Assembly (NCBI GenBank): GCA_013178155.1
Contig: JABLXH010000004.1
Span: 1 to 64,000 of the forward strand
DNA: 64,000 nucleotides
From: Armatimonadota bacterium
Lineage (GTDB): Bacteria; Armatimonadota; Zipacnadia; Zipacnadales; UBA11051
Direction of reading: 5' to 3'
The notes beneath the pieces were generated by a model. It worked only from the letters and a program-made list of their open reading frames with translations, was not told where the DNA came from and searched no databases. Shown here in pieces: positions 52,063-61,315 of this stretch. Position numbers and translations under genes: made by a program. How positions within the stretch are numbered: position 1 is the stretch's first letter; every line of letters begins with the position of its first letter.

Positions 52063-52086
52063 GCGGCCCCTCCAGGAGGGACCACC

Positions 52087-53163
52087 TTGTCAACCATTCG
52101 GCTCGGCGTCATCGGCTGCGGGGGCATCACCCGCGCCCACCTGCCCTCGCTGCGCGGGAGTTCAGACCTCATCAGCCCGGAGCTTCGTGTCTTCGCCGAA
52201 CAGACCGAACTCCGCGCCGCGTGCGACGTGGATGAGGGGCGCGCCGAGAGCGTGCGCGCCGAGTACGGCGGCGCCTATGCGACCTCAGACCCGGAGCGCG
52301 TGTTCAGCGACCCGGACGTGGATGCGGTGCTCATCACCACCTGGCACGACACCCATGCCCCCTTCTCGCTGCGGGCGATGGAGTGCGGCAAGCATGTCCT
52401 CATCGAGAAGCCGATGGCGATGACACTGCAGGAGTGCGACGACATCCTGGCGGCCGAGGCGCGCAGCGGCGTGAAATACATGGTCGCCTTCCGTTGCCGG
52501 TTCGCCCGGGGCGCCAACGACGTGCACCGCGAGATCCCGAACCCCGACAACACCGTGGCCTTCGCGCGGGTCAACTGCGTCTGGCCCGAGGGCATCTGGG
52601 CCCAGGACCCGGTGAAGGGCGGCGGCCAGATCCTGTCGCAGGGCTGTCATGTGGTGGACATGATGTTCTACCTGGCGGGGTCCGAGCCGGAAGCGCTGTG
52701 GGCTACGGGCGGTGTCTTCCACCACGACCGCAAGCCGGAGCCCATTGACACTCTCAATGTTGCCATCCGCTACCGCAACGGCAGTGTGGGGGCCTTCATC
52801 GGCGGCGATGGCGGCCAGGCACGCCTGCTGCCGCCGGGAACCTACGCCGCCTGCCCCTTCTGGGTGCTGGTCACCGACAAGGGGCGCAGCGGCCTGGCCA
52901 TTGACCACGGTCAGAACGCGCGCTTTGAGACCTGCGTGCCCCCGGGGAAATGGGTCCCGCCCTACGAGGAGCGCAATTACTCGGCCGAGATCGGGGACGG
53001 CAGGGCCAGTGGCATGGCAGACATCCTGCCGACCTTTGCCAGGTCCATCATCCGCGACGAGACACCACCGGCCACCGCCTACGACGGCGCCCGCACGACC
53101 CGCTTCCTGCTCCGCGCCTTCGAGTCCGCCCGGACCGGGAAGCTGATCACCTGGGACTACTGA
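52087..53163 (+). CDS. Gfo/Idh/MocA-family oxidoreductase
   Basis: The 358-aa NAD(P)-dependent oxidoreductase starts at TTG 52087: AGGAGGG lies 6 bases upstream and the Rossmann strand follows at once (I-R-L-G-V-I-G-C-G-G-I). The family signature E-K-P-M-A-M-T is near residue 130, and G-C-H-V-V-D-M holds the catalytic-region His. Substrates are usually sugars, sugar phosphates or inositols. The C-terminal half is the alpha/beta substrate domain. The ATG-like starts upstream lie in hairpin sequence and are rejected. Confidence 0.93.
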   Translation: MSTIRLGVIGCGGITRAHLPSLRGSSDLISPELRVFAEQTELRAACDVDEGRAESVRAEYGGAYATSDPERVFSDPDVDAVLITTWHDTHAPFSLRAMECGKHVLIEKPMAMTLQECDDILAAEARSGVKYMVAFRCRFARGANDVHREIPNPDNTVAFARVNCVWPEGIWAQDPVKGGGQILSQGCHVVDMMFYLAGSEPEALWATGGVFHHDRKPEPIDTLNVAIRYRNGSVGAFIGGDGGQARLLPPGTYAACPFWVLVTDKGRSGLAIDHGQNARFETCVPPGKWVPPYEERNYSAEIGDGRASGMADILPTFARSIIRDETPPATAYDGARTTRFLLRAFESARTGKLITWDY

Positions 53164-53190
53164 GCGAACGCCAGCCGGACGGCCGGGGAC

Positions 53191-53213
53191 GCTGAAGGGC
53201 TGGGCTCTTCGGC
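53191..53213. terminator. Bidirectional hairpin between convergent genes
   Basis: A 10-bp stem with two G-T wobbles (53191-53200 with 53204-53213) and a 3-base TGG loop lies between the oxidoreductase stop and the convergent DUF4091 stop. Confidence 0.5.
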
Positions 53214-53238
53214 GTATCCCCACGCACGGTCGCTGCGG

Positions 53239-55995
53239 TCAGCGTGTCAGCTCCAGGAGCAGCTCGCGCCGGGTGTTCTCCAGTTCCTGCCAGGAGCGGG
53301 TGTAGTCCTCCACGCCGCGGACGGCCTGGCGTCCGATGGCCTCCATGCGCGCCTGCGCTGCCTCGCGGGTGGCGCCCCCAGCCATCAGCTTGTCCCGCAC
53401 CATGAACAGCAGTTCGCAGTCCTCCAATCCCTCGCGCTCAGCCTCGTAGCGCAGCGAGCTATTGGCGATGAAGCGTTGGCTGGGCCAGCAGATGTACTGG
53501 TCGCCGGGCGACTGGAGGCTCATCAGCGAGATGGACCAGTGGTTCAGCGCCCAGTGCAGGTAGCCGTCGGTATCCTCCAGAGCGTTCAGCCAGTGCAGCA
53601 CCCGGGGTTTGATGGCGGCACTGTCAATCATCCGGTTGGGATACTTGCCCTGCGGCACCCAGGCGATGTAGAACCACACCTCATTCCCAGCCTTCTGGGC
53701 CGCACGGAACTGGTCCTTCCACTGCTCGAAGTAGTTGAGCTGCGGCACCCACACTTCCAGCGAGCCCTGGAGGTCCGGCACGTGGATGGCGTCAATGCGC
53801 CGCAGCCTGGGCGCCGCCGCATGGACGCGCGCTGAGAGCTGCTTGTAGCTCTCCAGGTTCACCGGGATGGGCTCATCGGCGACATGTACCGTGAACCTGT
53901 CCAGCAGTCCCATCTCCTCGATATGCGCCTGTAGGGCGGGCAGCAGGTCCACGCTGTCCATCTGCGGCAGCGGCTCACCGGTCTCCAGGGAGCGCACCGG
54001 GTGGCCATGGGAGCCCATGGTCGGGCACTCCCACTCGCCGGTGGTGCGGGAGCCAAAGTGGCTGAGACAGAAGAGCTGGTCCACGCCCGCTGCCTGAAAG
54101 GTGGCGACAAAGCGGTCAAAGTCGCGGAAGTCATGGACCAGGTTGCCGGCGGCGTCCCGCCAGGTGCGGGTCAGGCTCCAGGGAACCACGACCACGCGCT
54201 GATGGTGGGCGCGCATCAACTCGCCGAGGCGGTAGAGCACGCGCCAGCCGTCGGCAGAGGTGGTGCTGACGCCGAACTCCTCGCAGGGTGCATCCCACGA
54301 GAACCAGTAGACGAAGGGCAGGCGCACGGGGTCGGGCAGGACCACCGGCTCCACGCGCAGAGTGAAGCGAAACTCCCGGCGACCCTCGTCGGACTCCACG
54401 AAGCCTCGGCCCTGATAGGCTCCGGGTCGGGTGCCAGGAGGCGCGGTGAAGCGCAGGTAGATGGGCTGGGTCTGGTTGGCAGCGAGGTCGCGGAGGGGCT
54501 CATCGCCCAACTCGTCCGGGTAATCCGCCGGCGCGGGCCAGACCAACTCCTCCGCCGGCGTCGCCCGCGAGTTTCTCTCGAGGTTGACGTACTCAACGAA
54601 GTGATACGCGAACCAGCGGGGCGCGATCTCTGCCGCACCGTCTTCGTGCCGCGCGGCCTCGAAGCTCACCCGCACCCGGTGGAGGTCCTGCTCCGGGCGC
54701 AACACGAGCTGACAGCCCTTGGCATGACCGGCCATCAGCCTTAGCTCCCAGCTCATCTCGGGCGCTGGTGGAGGAGTAGTACCGCGGGCGATGTTGGCCG
54801 TCGGCGGGGCCATCCACGTGGCGCAACTTTGCAGTTCATCTTCGGACCAAGCCATCTGCACATCCGTCCAGGCCACCTCACCCCGGTTGCCTGCTGCGTC
54901 CTCGCAGTAGACGCCGACGCGCGCGTCCTCGGTGCGCAGGGGCAGGTCGAGGCTCAGCCAGGGCGCGGTGCAGTAGAAGGGGCGAGGCTCGCGGTAGAGG
55001 GCGGCGGCGTCCACGGTGCGTAGTACGCGCCCGACCTGGTCCCCCTCGCCGGGCAGGCAGAAGCTGACCCGGGCCACGTCGGTGTCCAGCACGTGGGGCG
55101 ACCACGACAGCCGTACCCCGTCGGCCACGCGCTCCGCAGCCAGCCATCCCGGTCGCGGGGCCTGCCGGTCGCGGACAGTGACGGTGGTCTCGGCGCTCAG
55201 CTCCGAGACCGCGCCGTCAGCGTTGACCAGGCGCGCCGCGACGTGGTAAGCGGTGCCCACGTCCAGGGACTCGATGCGCCCATCGCTGTCTGCCGCGTCC
55301 AGCACCGCGCGGGGTATCAGCGGCGTCACCTCGGCCAGCGGTTTCGTCTCGCAATAGACCAGGAGCTGCATGGCGCCCCGCGTCAGCCGCTGTGGGTCCC
55401 AGGCGACCTGCAGGCAGCCCTCCGCCCCAGCGGGCGTCTCGACGGTGATCTCCGGAGCCTCTGGCGCCGGCAGGTCCGAGGGCACGCGCACAAACTCCAG
55501 GTCATCGAACCACACGGTGCCATGGTTGGGGACAGTGGTGAGCAGGTCGAAATGGACGGAGCGAGCCTCATCGGGCGCGGTGACTACCGTCTCAAAGCGC
55601 TGCCAGTCCTGGGTGCCAGTGATCGTCGCGGCGCGGTCGCCACTGAGCCACTTGTCCTCCCGGCTCATCCACTCACACAGTATCCCGGCGTCCCCCGCGT
55701 CTAGGCCCTCGCACCTGATCCACCCCGTGACCCGGTACTTGCCAGAGCGGACCGGGTAGATCTGCATGGCCAGGCCGCGCTTGCCTTGCCCGGCAATCTT
55801 GAGGGCCTTGCTGCCGTCGCGTCCCTCGCCCTCAGCCACCGTGATCTGGCTGAGACCTCCGCCTGGCGGCTGAGCATACCAGTCGTGGCTGATGCTCCAG
55901 CCCTGCATCCCCTGCTCAAAGCCAGCGTTGGTCAACAGGTTGCCCGGAGCGCCCATGGTGAGGACCCCCAGTAGGGCCAGGTATGCAGACATCAT
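53239..55995 (-). CDS. Secreted DUF4091 glycosidase-like protein with carbohydrate-binding-like domain
   Basis: The 918-aa protein has a short signal sequence (residues 1-18). A galactose-binding-like domain follows (N-L-L-T-N-A-G-F-E-Q-G-M near residue 20), then fibronectin/Ig-like beta domains (about 180-380) and a large barrel region. The C-terminus has the DUF4091 features as I know them: T-D-G-Y-L-H-W-A-L-N-H-W and R-Y-E-A-E-R-E-G-L-E-D-C-E-L-L. DUF4091 proteins are predicted glycosidases with no firm substrate. ATG 55995 follows GGAGG at 7 bases. It is on the minus strand just downstream of the secreted barrel protein at 56023, from which it is 27 bases away. Confidence 0.83.
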   Translation of the reverse strand: MMSAYLALLGVLTMGAPGNLLTNAGFEQGMQGWSISHDWYAQPPGGGLSQITVAEGEGRDGSKALKIAGQGKRGLAMQIYPVRSGKYRVTGWIRCEGLDAGDAGILCEWMSREDKWLSGDRAATITGTQDWQRFETVVTAPDEARSVHFDLLTTVPNHGTVWFDDLEFVRVPSDLPAPEAPEITVETPAGAEGCLQVAWDPQRLTRGAMQLLVYCETKPLAEVTPLIPRAVLDAADSDGRIESLDVGTAYHVAARLVNADGAVSELSAETTVTVRDRQAPRPGWLAAERVADGVRLSWSPHVLDTDVARVSFCLPGEGDQVGRVLRTVDAAALYREPRPFYCTAPWLSLDLPLRTEDARVGVYCEDAAGNRGEVAWTDVQMAWSEDELQSCATWMAPPTANIARGTTPPPAPEMSWELRLMAGHAKGCQLVLRPEQDLHRVRVSFEAARHEDGAAEIAPRWFAYHFVEYVNLERNSRATPAEELVWPAPADYPDELGDEPLRDLAANQTQPIYLRFTAPPGTRPGAYQGRGFVESDEGRREFRFTLRVEPVVLPDPVRLPFVYWFSWDAPCEEFGVSTTSADGWRVLYRLGELMRAHHQRVVVVPWSLTRTWRDAAGNLVHDFRDFDRFVATFQAAGVDQLFCLSHFGSRTTGEWECPTMGSHGHPVRSLETGEPLPQMDSVDLLPALQAHIEEMGLLDRFTVHVADEPIPVNLESYKQLSARVHAAAPRLRRIDAIHVPDLQGSLEVWVPQLNYFEQWKDQFRAAQKAGNEVWFYIAWVPQGKYPNRMIDSAAIKPRVLHWLNALEDTDGYLHWALNHWSISLMSLQSPGDQYICWPSQRFIANSSLRYEAEREGLEDCELLFMVRDKLMAGGATREAAQARMEAIGRQAVRGVEDYTRSWQELENTRRELLLELTR

Positions 55996-56022
55996 GCGTC
56001 TTCCTCCCGTGCTAAGGTGCGG

Positions 56023-57777
56023 CTACTCCCCGCGGATCCAGTCTATCTCGATCTTGCTGCCCGGTGCGGCCCCGCCCGTGGTCGGGTCCAGGCGGATGCC
56101 GCGAACGGCCTTGCCCTTCCACTGAGCGTGCCTGGCGACCGGGATGCGGTACTCGTGCCACTCCCCGTCGGGCTGGACCGGGAAGTTGACGTACTTGTCG
56201 TCGGAGAACCCGGGGCTTTCGCTCGTCACCCAGAAAAGCTGGCCCTCGGGGTTGCAGGGCGGCAGTTTCATCCGGACGGCGATAGCCGTGTACTGGTTGG
56301 GCTTCAGGCCCAGGTTGCCGCGGACCATAAAGGGATCCTCACCAGTTACCGTCAGGGTAAGTGTGCCTCCCCGCACGACCGGTTCCGCCAGCGAGTTGAA
56401 CCCTTCCCAGCCCTCGCGCTGTCCCGCCCTGTCGAACTCGAAGCTGATCTCGCTGAGTGGCGGCGCCGGCTCGGGACGCTCGAACCTGCCTTCGAGGCGC
56501 AACAGCTTGCCGTCACCCCGGTCGAGGCGCAAGCTAAGCTTGCGGCCGTCGAGGGTCTGGGGCCGCATCGCGCCCGTACTGGGATCCATGAGGCGCACGC
56601 CAGTGACATGGGGCCGCACCGTAAGCGTAACGTCAGCGGCCGTCCGGAAGCTTTGGTTGGCGACGAGCACGTAGGCCGTGCCCCGGGCATCGCGGAACGT
56701 GCCCACAACGACCGGCTGCTGGCCGCTGACGCCTACCTCGGCGTCGGCCCCCAGGACCATGGTTCCGGGCGGCGACCAGTCGTCGGCGCGGTACGGTGGT
56801 GCTGTCGGCCATGCCGGGCTGCCGGAAGCCGCAGGCTGGCGCGTGTGGTATACCCCCGTGGATTCCAGCCCCAACAGCACCCTCCCCAGTGTCCTGATCT
56901 CGGTGTTGAGCTTCTTGACGATGGAGTACAGTCGCGCCGGCCTGCCCTGGGAGTCCACGATGGCGATCTGGCCCGCCTTCTCCCAGTCCGGGTGGGTCCA
57001 GTAGGTGAAGTACATGATTCCCTTCATGCCATAGGCCAGGGAGGTATAGACCTGCCACCGCATCTCAGCCGCCGTCGGGTCGCGGTAACCCAGGTGGGGC
57101 AGCGACAGGATGATGACCCACGGCGGCTTGTCGTGCCGCAGGGCTGCCTCGCGGATCAGCGCCAGGTTCTCGAACCAGTCAGGGCGCTCGGAATCGTTAC
57201 TCAGCAGAGCGTAGTGGTCATAGCTCAGGATCACCGGCTTGACGATGGACAGGAAGGTCTCCAGGTGGTCGGCGTAAGTGGGATTGCCGAGCTGCTCGAC
57301 GCTGGCGTAGGTCGGAAAGAGGTTGATGTAAGGCAGGTGTCGGGGGTCCAGTCGCTCCAGTTCCTGGCTGATGAGGCCCAGGTCACGGAAGGAGCGGTAA
57401 TTGGGCTCATCCTGGATGTAGTAGCCAAACAGCGCCGGGTGATGCCCATAGTCGGCCACAACCTGCCGGAGTACCTCTCGCCAGTTGTCGGAGGCCAGTG
57501 TGCCGAGTTGAGTTCGGCCGTCTATGACCATGGCCTGGATGCCCACCTGCTGGCAGTAGTCCAGCATCCGGAGGTTACCCTCGCGGCCGTAACCCGTCAT
57601 GCCGCCGAAGGTGAAACCCGCGTCGGCGACCGTCTGCCAGGTCTCGAGGGTGTTGGCTTCCGGCGGGGGCCCGTACCAGTAGCCGATGGGGAACTCCTTG
57701 GGCTGCCAACGCGTCTGAGCGAGAGCCATCGTGCTTAGCAACAGCGCCGAGACGACGATGAGAGTTACCACGCGCAT
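56023..57777 (-). CDS. Secreted glycosidase-like barrel protein, paralogue of the 15984 lipoprotein
   Basis: The 584-aa protein has a signal peptide (residues 1-21, ending A-L-A-Q). A TIM barrel of about 310 residues follows, with M-V-I-D-G, L-F-G-Y-Y-I-Q-D-E-P-N-Y (acidic pair at the fourth strand) and P-T-A-A-E-M-R-W-Q-V-Y before G-M-K-G-I-M-Y-F. The last motif and the DEP strand are shared with the lipoprotein at 15984, so both belong to one unnamed glycosidase-like family. A linker and a C-terminal beta-sandwich (about 450-584, likely carbohydrate binding) follow. ATG 57777 has GGAGG 5 bases upstream. It is divergent from the sugar isomerase at 57925. Confidence 0.72.
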   Translation of the reverse strand: MRVVTLIVVSALLLSTMALAQTRWQPKEFPIGYWYGPPPEANTLETWQTVADAGFTFGGMTGYGREGNLRMLDYCQQVGIQAMVIDGRTQLGTLASDNWREVLRQVVADYGHHPALFGYYIQDEPNYRSFRDLGLISQELERLDPRHLPYINLFPTYASVEQLGNPTYADHLETFLSIVKPVILSYDHYALLSNDSERPDWFENLALIREAALRHDKPPWVIILSLPHLGYRDPTAAEMRWQVYTSLAYGMKGIMYFTYWTHPDWEKAGQIAIVDSQGRPARLYSIVKKLNTEIRTLGRVLLGLESTGVYHTRQPAASGSPAWPTAPPYRADDWSPPGTMVLGADAEVGVSGQQPVVVGTFRDARGTAYVLVANQSFRTAADVTLTVRPHVTGVRLMDPSTGAMRPQTLDGRKLSLRLDRGDGKLLRLEGRFERPEPAPPLSEISFEFDRAGQREGWEGFNSLAEPVVRGGTLTLTVTGEDPFMVRGNLGLKPNQYTAIAVRMKLPPCNPEGQLFWVTSESPGFSDDKYVNFPVQPDGEWHEYRIPVARHAQWKGKAVRGIRLDPTTGGAAPGSKIEIDWIRGE

Positions 57778-57819
57778 GGTGACCTCCGATGGGATGCATA
57801 CGCCGACAGCTTCGCCAAA

Positions 57820-57829
57820 TTGCCGGCAA
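57820..57829. promoter_or_regulatory. Perfect palindrome TTGCCGGCAA in a divergent promoter region
   Basis: The 10-base palindrome sits in the 147-base gap between the divergent secreted barrel gene and the sugar isomerase. A central CG with flanking TTGC resembles LacI- or GntR-type half-sites, but no regulator is adjacent. Confidence 0.3.
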
Positions 57830-57907
57830 CGCCCTGCCGACGCGGGGAGCCTTGGCGGAAGGAATGGCGGCGCCCCGCGGCCAAGAATCGGGCCGGTCAT
57901 GCTGTAC

Positions 57908-57917
57908 TCAACGTTGA
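57908..57917. promoter_or_regulatory. Perfect palindrome TCAACGTTGA just before the isomerase start
   Basis: This 10-base palindrome ends 7 bases before the isomerase ATG and overlaps the probable Shine-Dalgarno. A repressor bound here would block the isomerase. It may pair functionally with the palindrome at 57820. Confidence 0.3.
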
Positions 57918-57924
57918 GGGATTG

Positions 57925-58818
57925 ATGGCGATGAAGCCGGTCCTCTTCTCTGTCAGCTATGCCGGGCTTTGGGGCCAGGCGCGTCTCGGCCTGCGGGATT
58001 TCGTCAGCCATGCCGCCTCACTGGGTTACCCGGCGGTGGAACTCATGGGCAAGCGCCCCCATTTGAGCCCACTGGACTACGACGAAGAGGCGGTAGAGGC
58101 GCTGGCCGAACACTGCCGGCAGTGTGGGGTGGAAATCGCCTGCATCGCCGGCTATACGGACTTCAGTGGTGGCGCCGATCGCGCCGAGGTCCCGTTCGTC
58201 GAGATGCAGGTCAGCTATGTCCGGGCCCTGGCGCACCTGGCCCGGGCCCTGGACTGCCGGCTCGTACGCGTCTTCACCTCTTACGAGCGGGCCGACCTGC
58301 CGCTGGCCGCCAACTGGGAGCGCACCGTGAACGCGATCCGCGAATGCTGCGACGCGGTCGCGGATTTCGACGTCACCATCGGCATCCAGAACCACCACGA
58401 CGTGGCGGTGCACAGCAAAGCGTTGCTGGAGATGCTGCACGACATCGGCCGCTCCAACTGTGCACTGATGTTTGACGCCTGGTCGCCCTGTCTGCGCGGC
58501 GAACCAGCCTACGACACGGCCCGCGCCATGGCCCCGTACACCGTTCACACCACTTTCGCCGACTACGTTCGACTGCCGCGCTATGAGTACCAACCAGGGC
58601 TGGTTAACTATCGCCCCGCCTCCGCCGACCTCGTCCGCGCGGTGCCAATGGGCGACGGCGACCTGCCCAACGCGGACTTCCTGCGGGGTCTGCGCGACGG
58701 CGGATTCGACGGCCAGGTTGCCTACGAGATGTGCTCACCATTGCGCGGCGGGGGCGACCTGGCCAACCTGGACTTCTGCGCCCGCCGCTTCCTGGAGTGG
58801 CTGGGGGCCCAGGGCTGA
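57925..58818 (+). CDS. Sugar phosphate isomerase/epimerase (xylose-isomerase-like barrel)
   Basis: The 297-aa protein is a second member of the xylose-isomerase-like TIM-barrel superfamily. It has Y-P-A-V-E-L-M-G-K-R-P-H early, G-I-Q-N-H-H-D (metal site), L-M-F-D-A-W-S-P (metal Asp) and V-A-Y-E-M near the end. Its spacing and sequence are clearly different from the protein at 47822. GAGGG lies 4 bases before ATG 57925 (a second ATG is 6 bases on). The hydrogenase-kinase gene starts 19 bases after its stop on the same strand, so the two are probably cotranscribed. Confidence 0.85.
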   Translation: MAMKPVLFSVSYAGLWGQARLGLRDFVSHAASLGYPAVELMGKRPHLSPLDYDEEAVEALAEHCRQCGVEIACIAGYTDFSGGADRAEVPFVEMQVSYVRALAHLARALDCRLVRVFTSYERADLPLAANWERTVNAIRECCDAVADFDVTIGIQNHHDVAVHSKALLEMLHDIGRSNCALMFDAWSPCLRGEPAYDTARAMAPYTVHTTFADYVRLPRYEYQPGLVNYRPASADLVRAVPMGDGDLPNADFLRGLRDGGFDGQVAYEMCSPLRGGGDLANLDFCARRFLEWLGAQG

Positions 58819-58837
58819 ACCCGGAGAGGAGCCTGGA

Positions 58838-61315
58838 TTGGCTGAACAGAGCGGGGGACCGCAAGGAGTTGTCAGCACCATCGCGGCCAAGTGCCGACGG
58901 TGCTACAACTGCGTCCGGAGTTGCCCGGCCCGCGCCATTCGGGTCCAGGGGGGACAGGCCTGGGTGATCGCCGAGCGCTGCATTGGCTGCGGCAACTGCC
59001 TGCGTGTTTGCGCCCAGAACGCCAAGCAGGTGCAATCGGCGGTCTCCGCGGTAAAGGACCTGCTGGCCGGCCCTGAACCTGTGGTCGCCATCCTGGCTCC
59101 TACCTATGCAGCCGCGTACGCCGACGCCTCGGCTGGCCAGGTGGTGGCAGCGGTCCGGGCCCTGGGCTTCACCAAGGTCATGGAGGTCGGGTTTGGGGCG
59201 CAGATGGTGGCCGAGGCGTACTCGCACCTGCTGCGCCGCCGCCTGGACCGCCCGCTGATCAGCACTGCTTGCCCGGCGCTGGTCAGCTACATTGAGAAAC
59301 ACATGCCTGAGCTGGTCCCCAATCTGGCCCCTATCGTCTCGCCCATGGTGGCGCTGGCCCGGGCGGTCCACGAGCAGTACCTCCCCGGGGCCAAGATCGT
59401 CTTCATCGGCCCCTGCGTGGCCAAGAAGGCGGAGGCCCTGGAGCCGCAGGTCGCGCCGTGGGTGGACGCGGCGCTGACCTTCCAGGAGTTGGACGACCTG
59501 CTGCACGACCGCGGCGTGGCCGTCGCATCCCTCGCACCGGAGGTGGCCGATGAGCCCCTGCCCCATTTCGGCGCGCTGTTTCCGGTCTCGGGGGGGCTGC
59601 TGAAAGCTGCGGCGATTCAGGCTGACCTGATGGACGATTCCATCGTGGTTGTTGAGGGGGCTGAACGTTGCATCGCCGCACTCAAGGAGCTGGCGGCAGG
59701 GCATTTCTCCGCCCGTTTCCTCGATGCTCTGTTCTGCGAGGGCTGCATCGCCGGGCCAGCGTTCAGCAACAACCTCTCTCCCCTGGCCCGCAAGGAGCGG
59801 GTGACCGCCCACGTGCGCGAACTGGAGAGCCACTGCAAACGCATGCGCCGCGCGCTGCACCAGGTGCGGCACGTGGACATCTCCCGCCAGTTCGCCCCCG
59901 CGCCAGTGCCGGCTCCGCTTCCTACAGAGGCTGAACTACGCGACATCCTGGCCCAGACCAACAAGCACAGTCCCGCTGACGAGTTGAACTGCGGCGCTTG
60001 CGGCTATGCAACCTGCCGCGAGAAAGCCATCGCTGTTTACCAGGGCCTGGCCGAGCCTGACATGTGCCTGCCCTACCTGATTGACCAACTGCAGGTCAAC
60101 CTCGAGCGCCTGGGACGGAGCAAGGATGAGATCGAGCGGGCCCGTGACCTGGCTCTACGGGCCCAGGAGATGGCCTCAATGGGCCAGCTTGCCGCCGACA
60201 TCGCCCACGAGATCAGCGGGCCTCTGGGCAACCTGGTGGTCTTCGCCCAGTTGCTGCGCGACAGTATGGCGGATGACGATGACCGGCGCGAGGATGTGGC
60301 CAACATCGTGGCCGAAGCCCTGCACTGTCGCGATGTGCTGTCCAGCCTGCAGGGCTTTGCGCGTCAGCGGGAACCACAGTGGCAGGAGACCCACCTGCAT
60401 GAGGTCGTCCAGCGCGCGTTGCAGGAGATGGAGCCGCGACTGCGGCAAGCCTCCATCGTGGTGCCCACGGACGTGTCTGCCAAGCTGCCACCCCTGGTGG
60501 CCGACCCCGCCCAGTTGTCCCAGGTTGTCGTGAATCTACTGACCAACAGCCTGGAGGCCATGGCCGACACTGGCGGTGAGATTGCCATCACGGCCCATGT
60601 CACCGCTGACGGCAAGACGGTGCAGTTGACGATCCAGGATACGGGTCCGGGCATTGACCCGGAGTTGCTGCCCCGCGTGATGCAACCCTTCGTGACCACC
60701 AAGCGCGGTCACCCGGGGGCAGGGCTGGGGTTGGCGGTGACCCACGGCGTGATCCAGGTCCATGGCGGTGAGATCAGCATCGAGAGTGAGCCGGGGGCTG
60801 GCACGACTGTGCGGATTACCCTACCATGTGACCTGCCGCTGCAGTCCGCGCCGGAGGCCATCAAGGTGCTGGTGGTGGATGACGACGCCGATTTCCTGGA
60901 GCAGCACCGCATTGTGCTGGAAAGCATGGGGTTTGCCGTGGTAAGCGCCGAGCGCAGCGACGAGGCCCTCGAGGTGGCCGACCGTGAGATCCCCGACGCC
61001 TTCGTCCTGGACATGATGATGGAGCGCAATGACTCCGGGGCGCGCCTGGCCCGGGCCCTGCGGCGCGACCCGCGTTTCCGCCGGGCTCCCATCATCATGC
61101 TGACCTCTGTAGTCAGCGACATGGGGTTTGACTTCTATCGCAACCCCACCGAGGTCCTGGACTGGATGAAGGCGGATGCCTGGTTCGACAAGCCGGCGCC
61201 CTTCGCCGAGCTGGCCAAGATCATCCGGGAACGCCTGGCCGACCGAGAGGAGCACGCCGCGCCGCAAGAGCCCCCGCGGGCGGTGCAGGGGAGCGAGGGG
61301 ACATCTACTTCCTGA
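58838..61315 (+). CDS. [FeFe]-hydrogenase-type sensor fused to histidine kinase and receiver
   Basis: The 825-aa soluble protein starts at TTG 58838, six bases after GGAGAGGAG. Two [4Fe-4S] ferredoxin clusters (Cys19/22/25/29 and 48/51/54/58) lead to an [FeFe]-hydrogenase H-cluster domain with T-A-C-P-A (C145), G-P-C-V-A-K-K (C193) and F-C-E-G-C-I-A-G-P (C300, C303). A further four-Cys Fe-S module follows (C385/388/393/410). Then come a coiled linker (about 415-447), a HisKA helix with D-I-A-H-E-I (H457), an HATPase with N570, D-T-G-P-G and G-A-G-L-G-L, and a receiver with D681-683, D725, T756 and K785. Catalytic-enzyme features are altered: the proton-relay Cys before C145 is Ala, and Met positions are lost. 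This fits a sensory (group C-like) hydrogenase: H2 or redox state probably controls autophosphorylation. No PAS domain or maturase is present. Confidence 0.9.
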   Translation: MAEQSGGPQGVVSTIAAKCRRCYNCVRSCPARAIRVQGGQAWVIAERCIGCGNCLRVCAQNAKQVQSAVSAVKDLLAGPEPVVAILAPTYAAAYADASAGQVVAAVRALGFTKVMEVGFGAQMVAEAYSHLLRRRLDRPLISTACPALVSYIEKHMPELVPNLAPIVSPMVALARAVHEQYLPGAKIVFIGPCVAKKAEALEPQVAPWVDAALTFQELDDLLHDRGVAVASLAPEVADEPLPHFGALFPVSGGLLKAAAIQADLMDDSIVVVEGAERCIAALKELAAGHFSARFLDALFCEGCIAGPAFSNNLSPLARKERVTAHVRELESHCKRMRRALHQVRHVDISRQFAPAPVPAPLPTEAELRDILAQTNKHSPADELNCGACGYATCREKAIAVYQGLAEPDMCLPYLIDQLQVNLERLGRSKDEIERARDLALRAQEMASMGQLAADIAHEISGPLGNLVVFAQLLRDSMADDDDRREDVANIVAEALHCRDVLSSLQGFARQREPQWQETHLHEVVQRALQEMEPRLRQASIVVPTDVSAKLPPLVADPAQLSQVVVNLLTNSLEAMADTGGEIAITAHVTADGKTVQLTIQDTGPGIDPELLPRVMQPFVTTKRGHPGAGLGLAVTHGVIQVHGGEISIESEPGAGTTVRITLPCDLPLQSAPEAIKVLVVDDDADFLEQHRIVLESMGFAVVSAERSDEALEVADREIPDAFVLDMMMERNDSGARLARALRRDPRFRRAPIIMLTSVVSDMGFDFYRNPTEVLDWMKADAWFDKPAPFAELAKIIRERLADREEHAAPQEPPRAVQGSEGTSTS

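Noticed and set aside
58838-61315. Reading the hydrogenase-domain protein as a catalytic H2-producing hydrogenase
   Set aside because: The proton-relay Cys and Met positions of catalytic enzymes are changed, and the chain continues into kinase and receiver domains.
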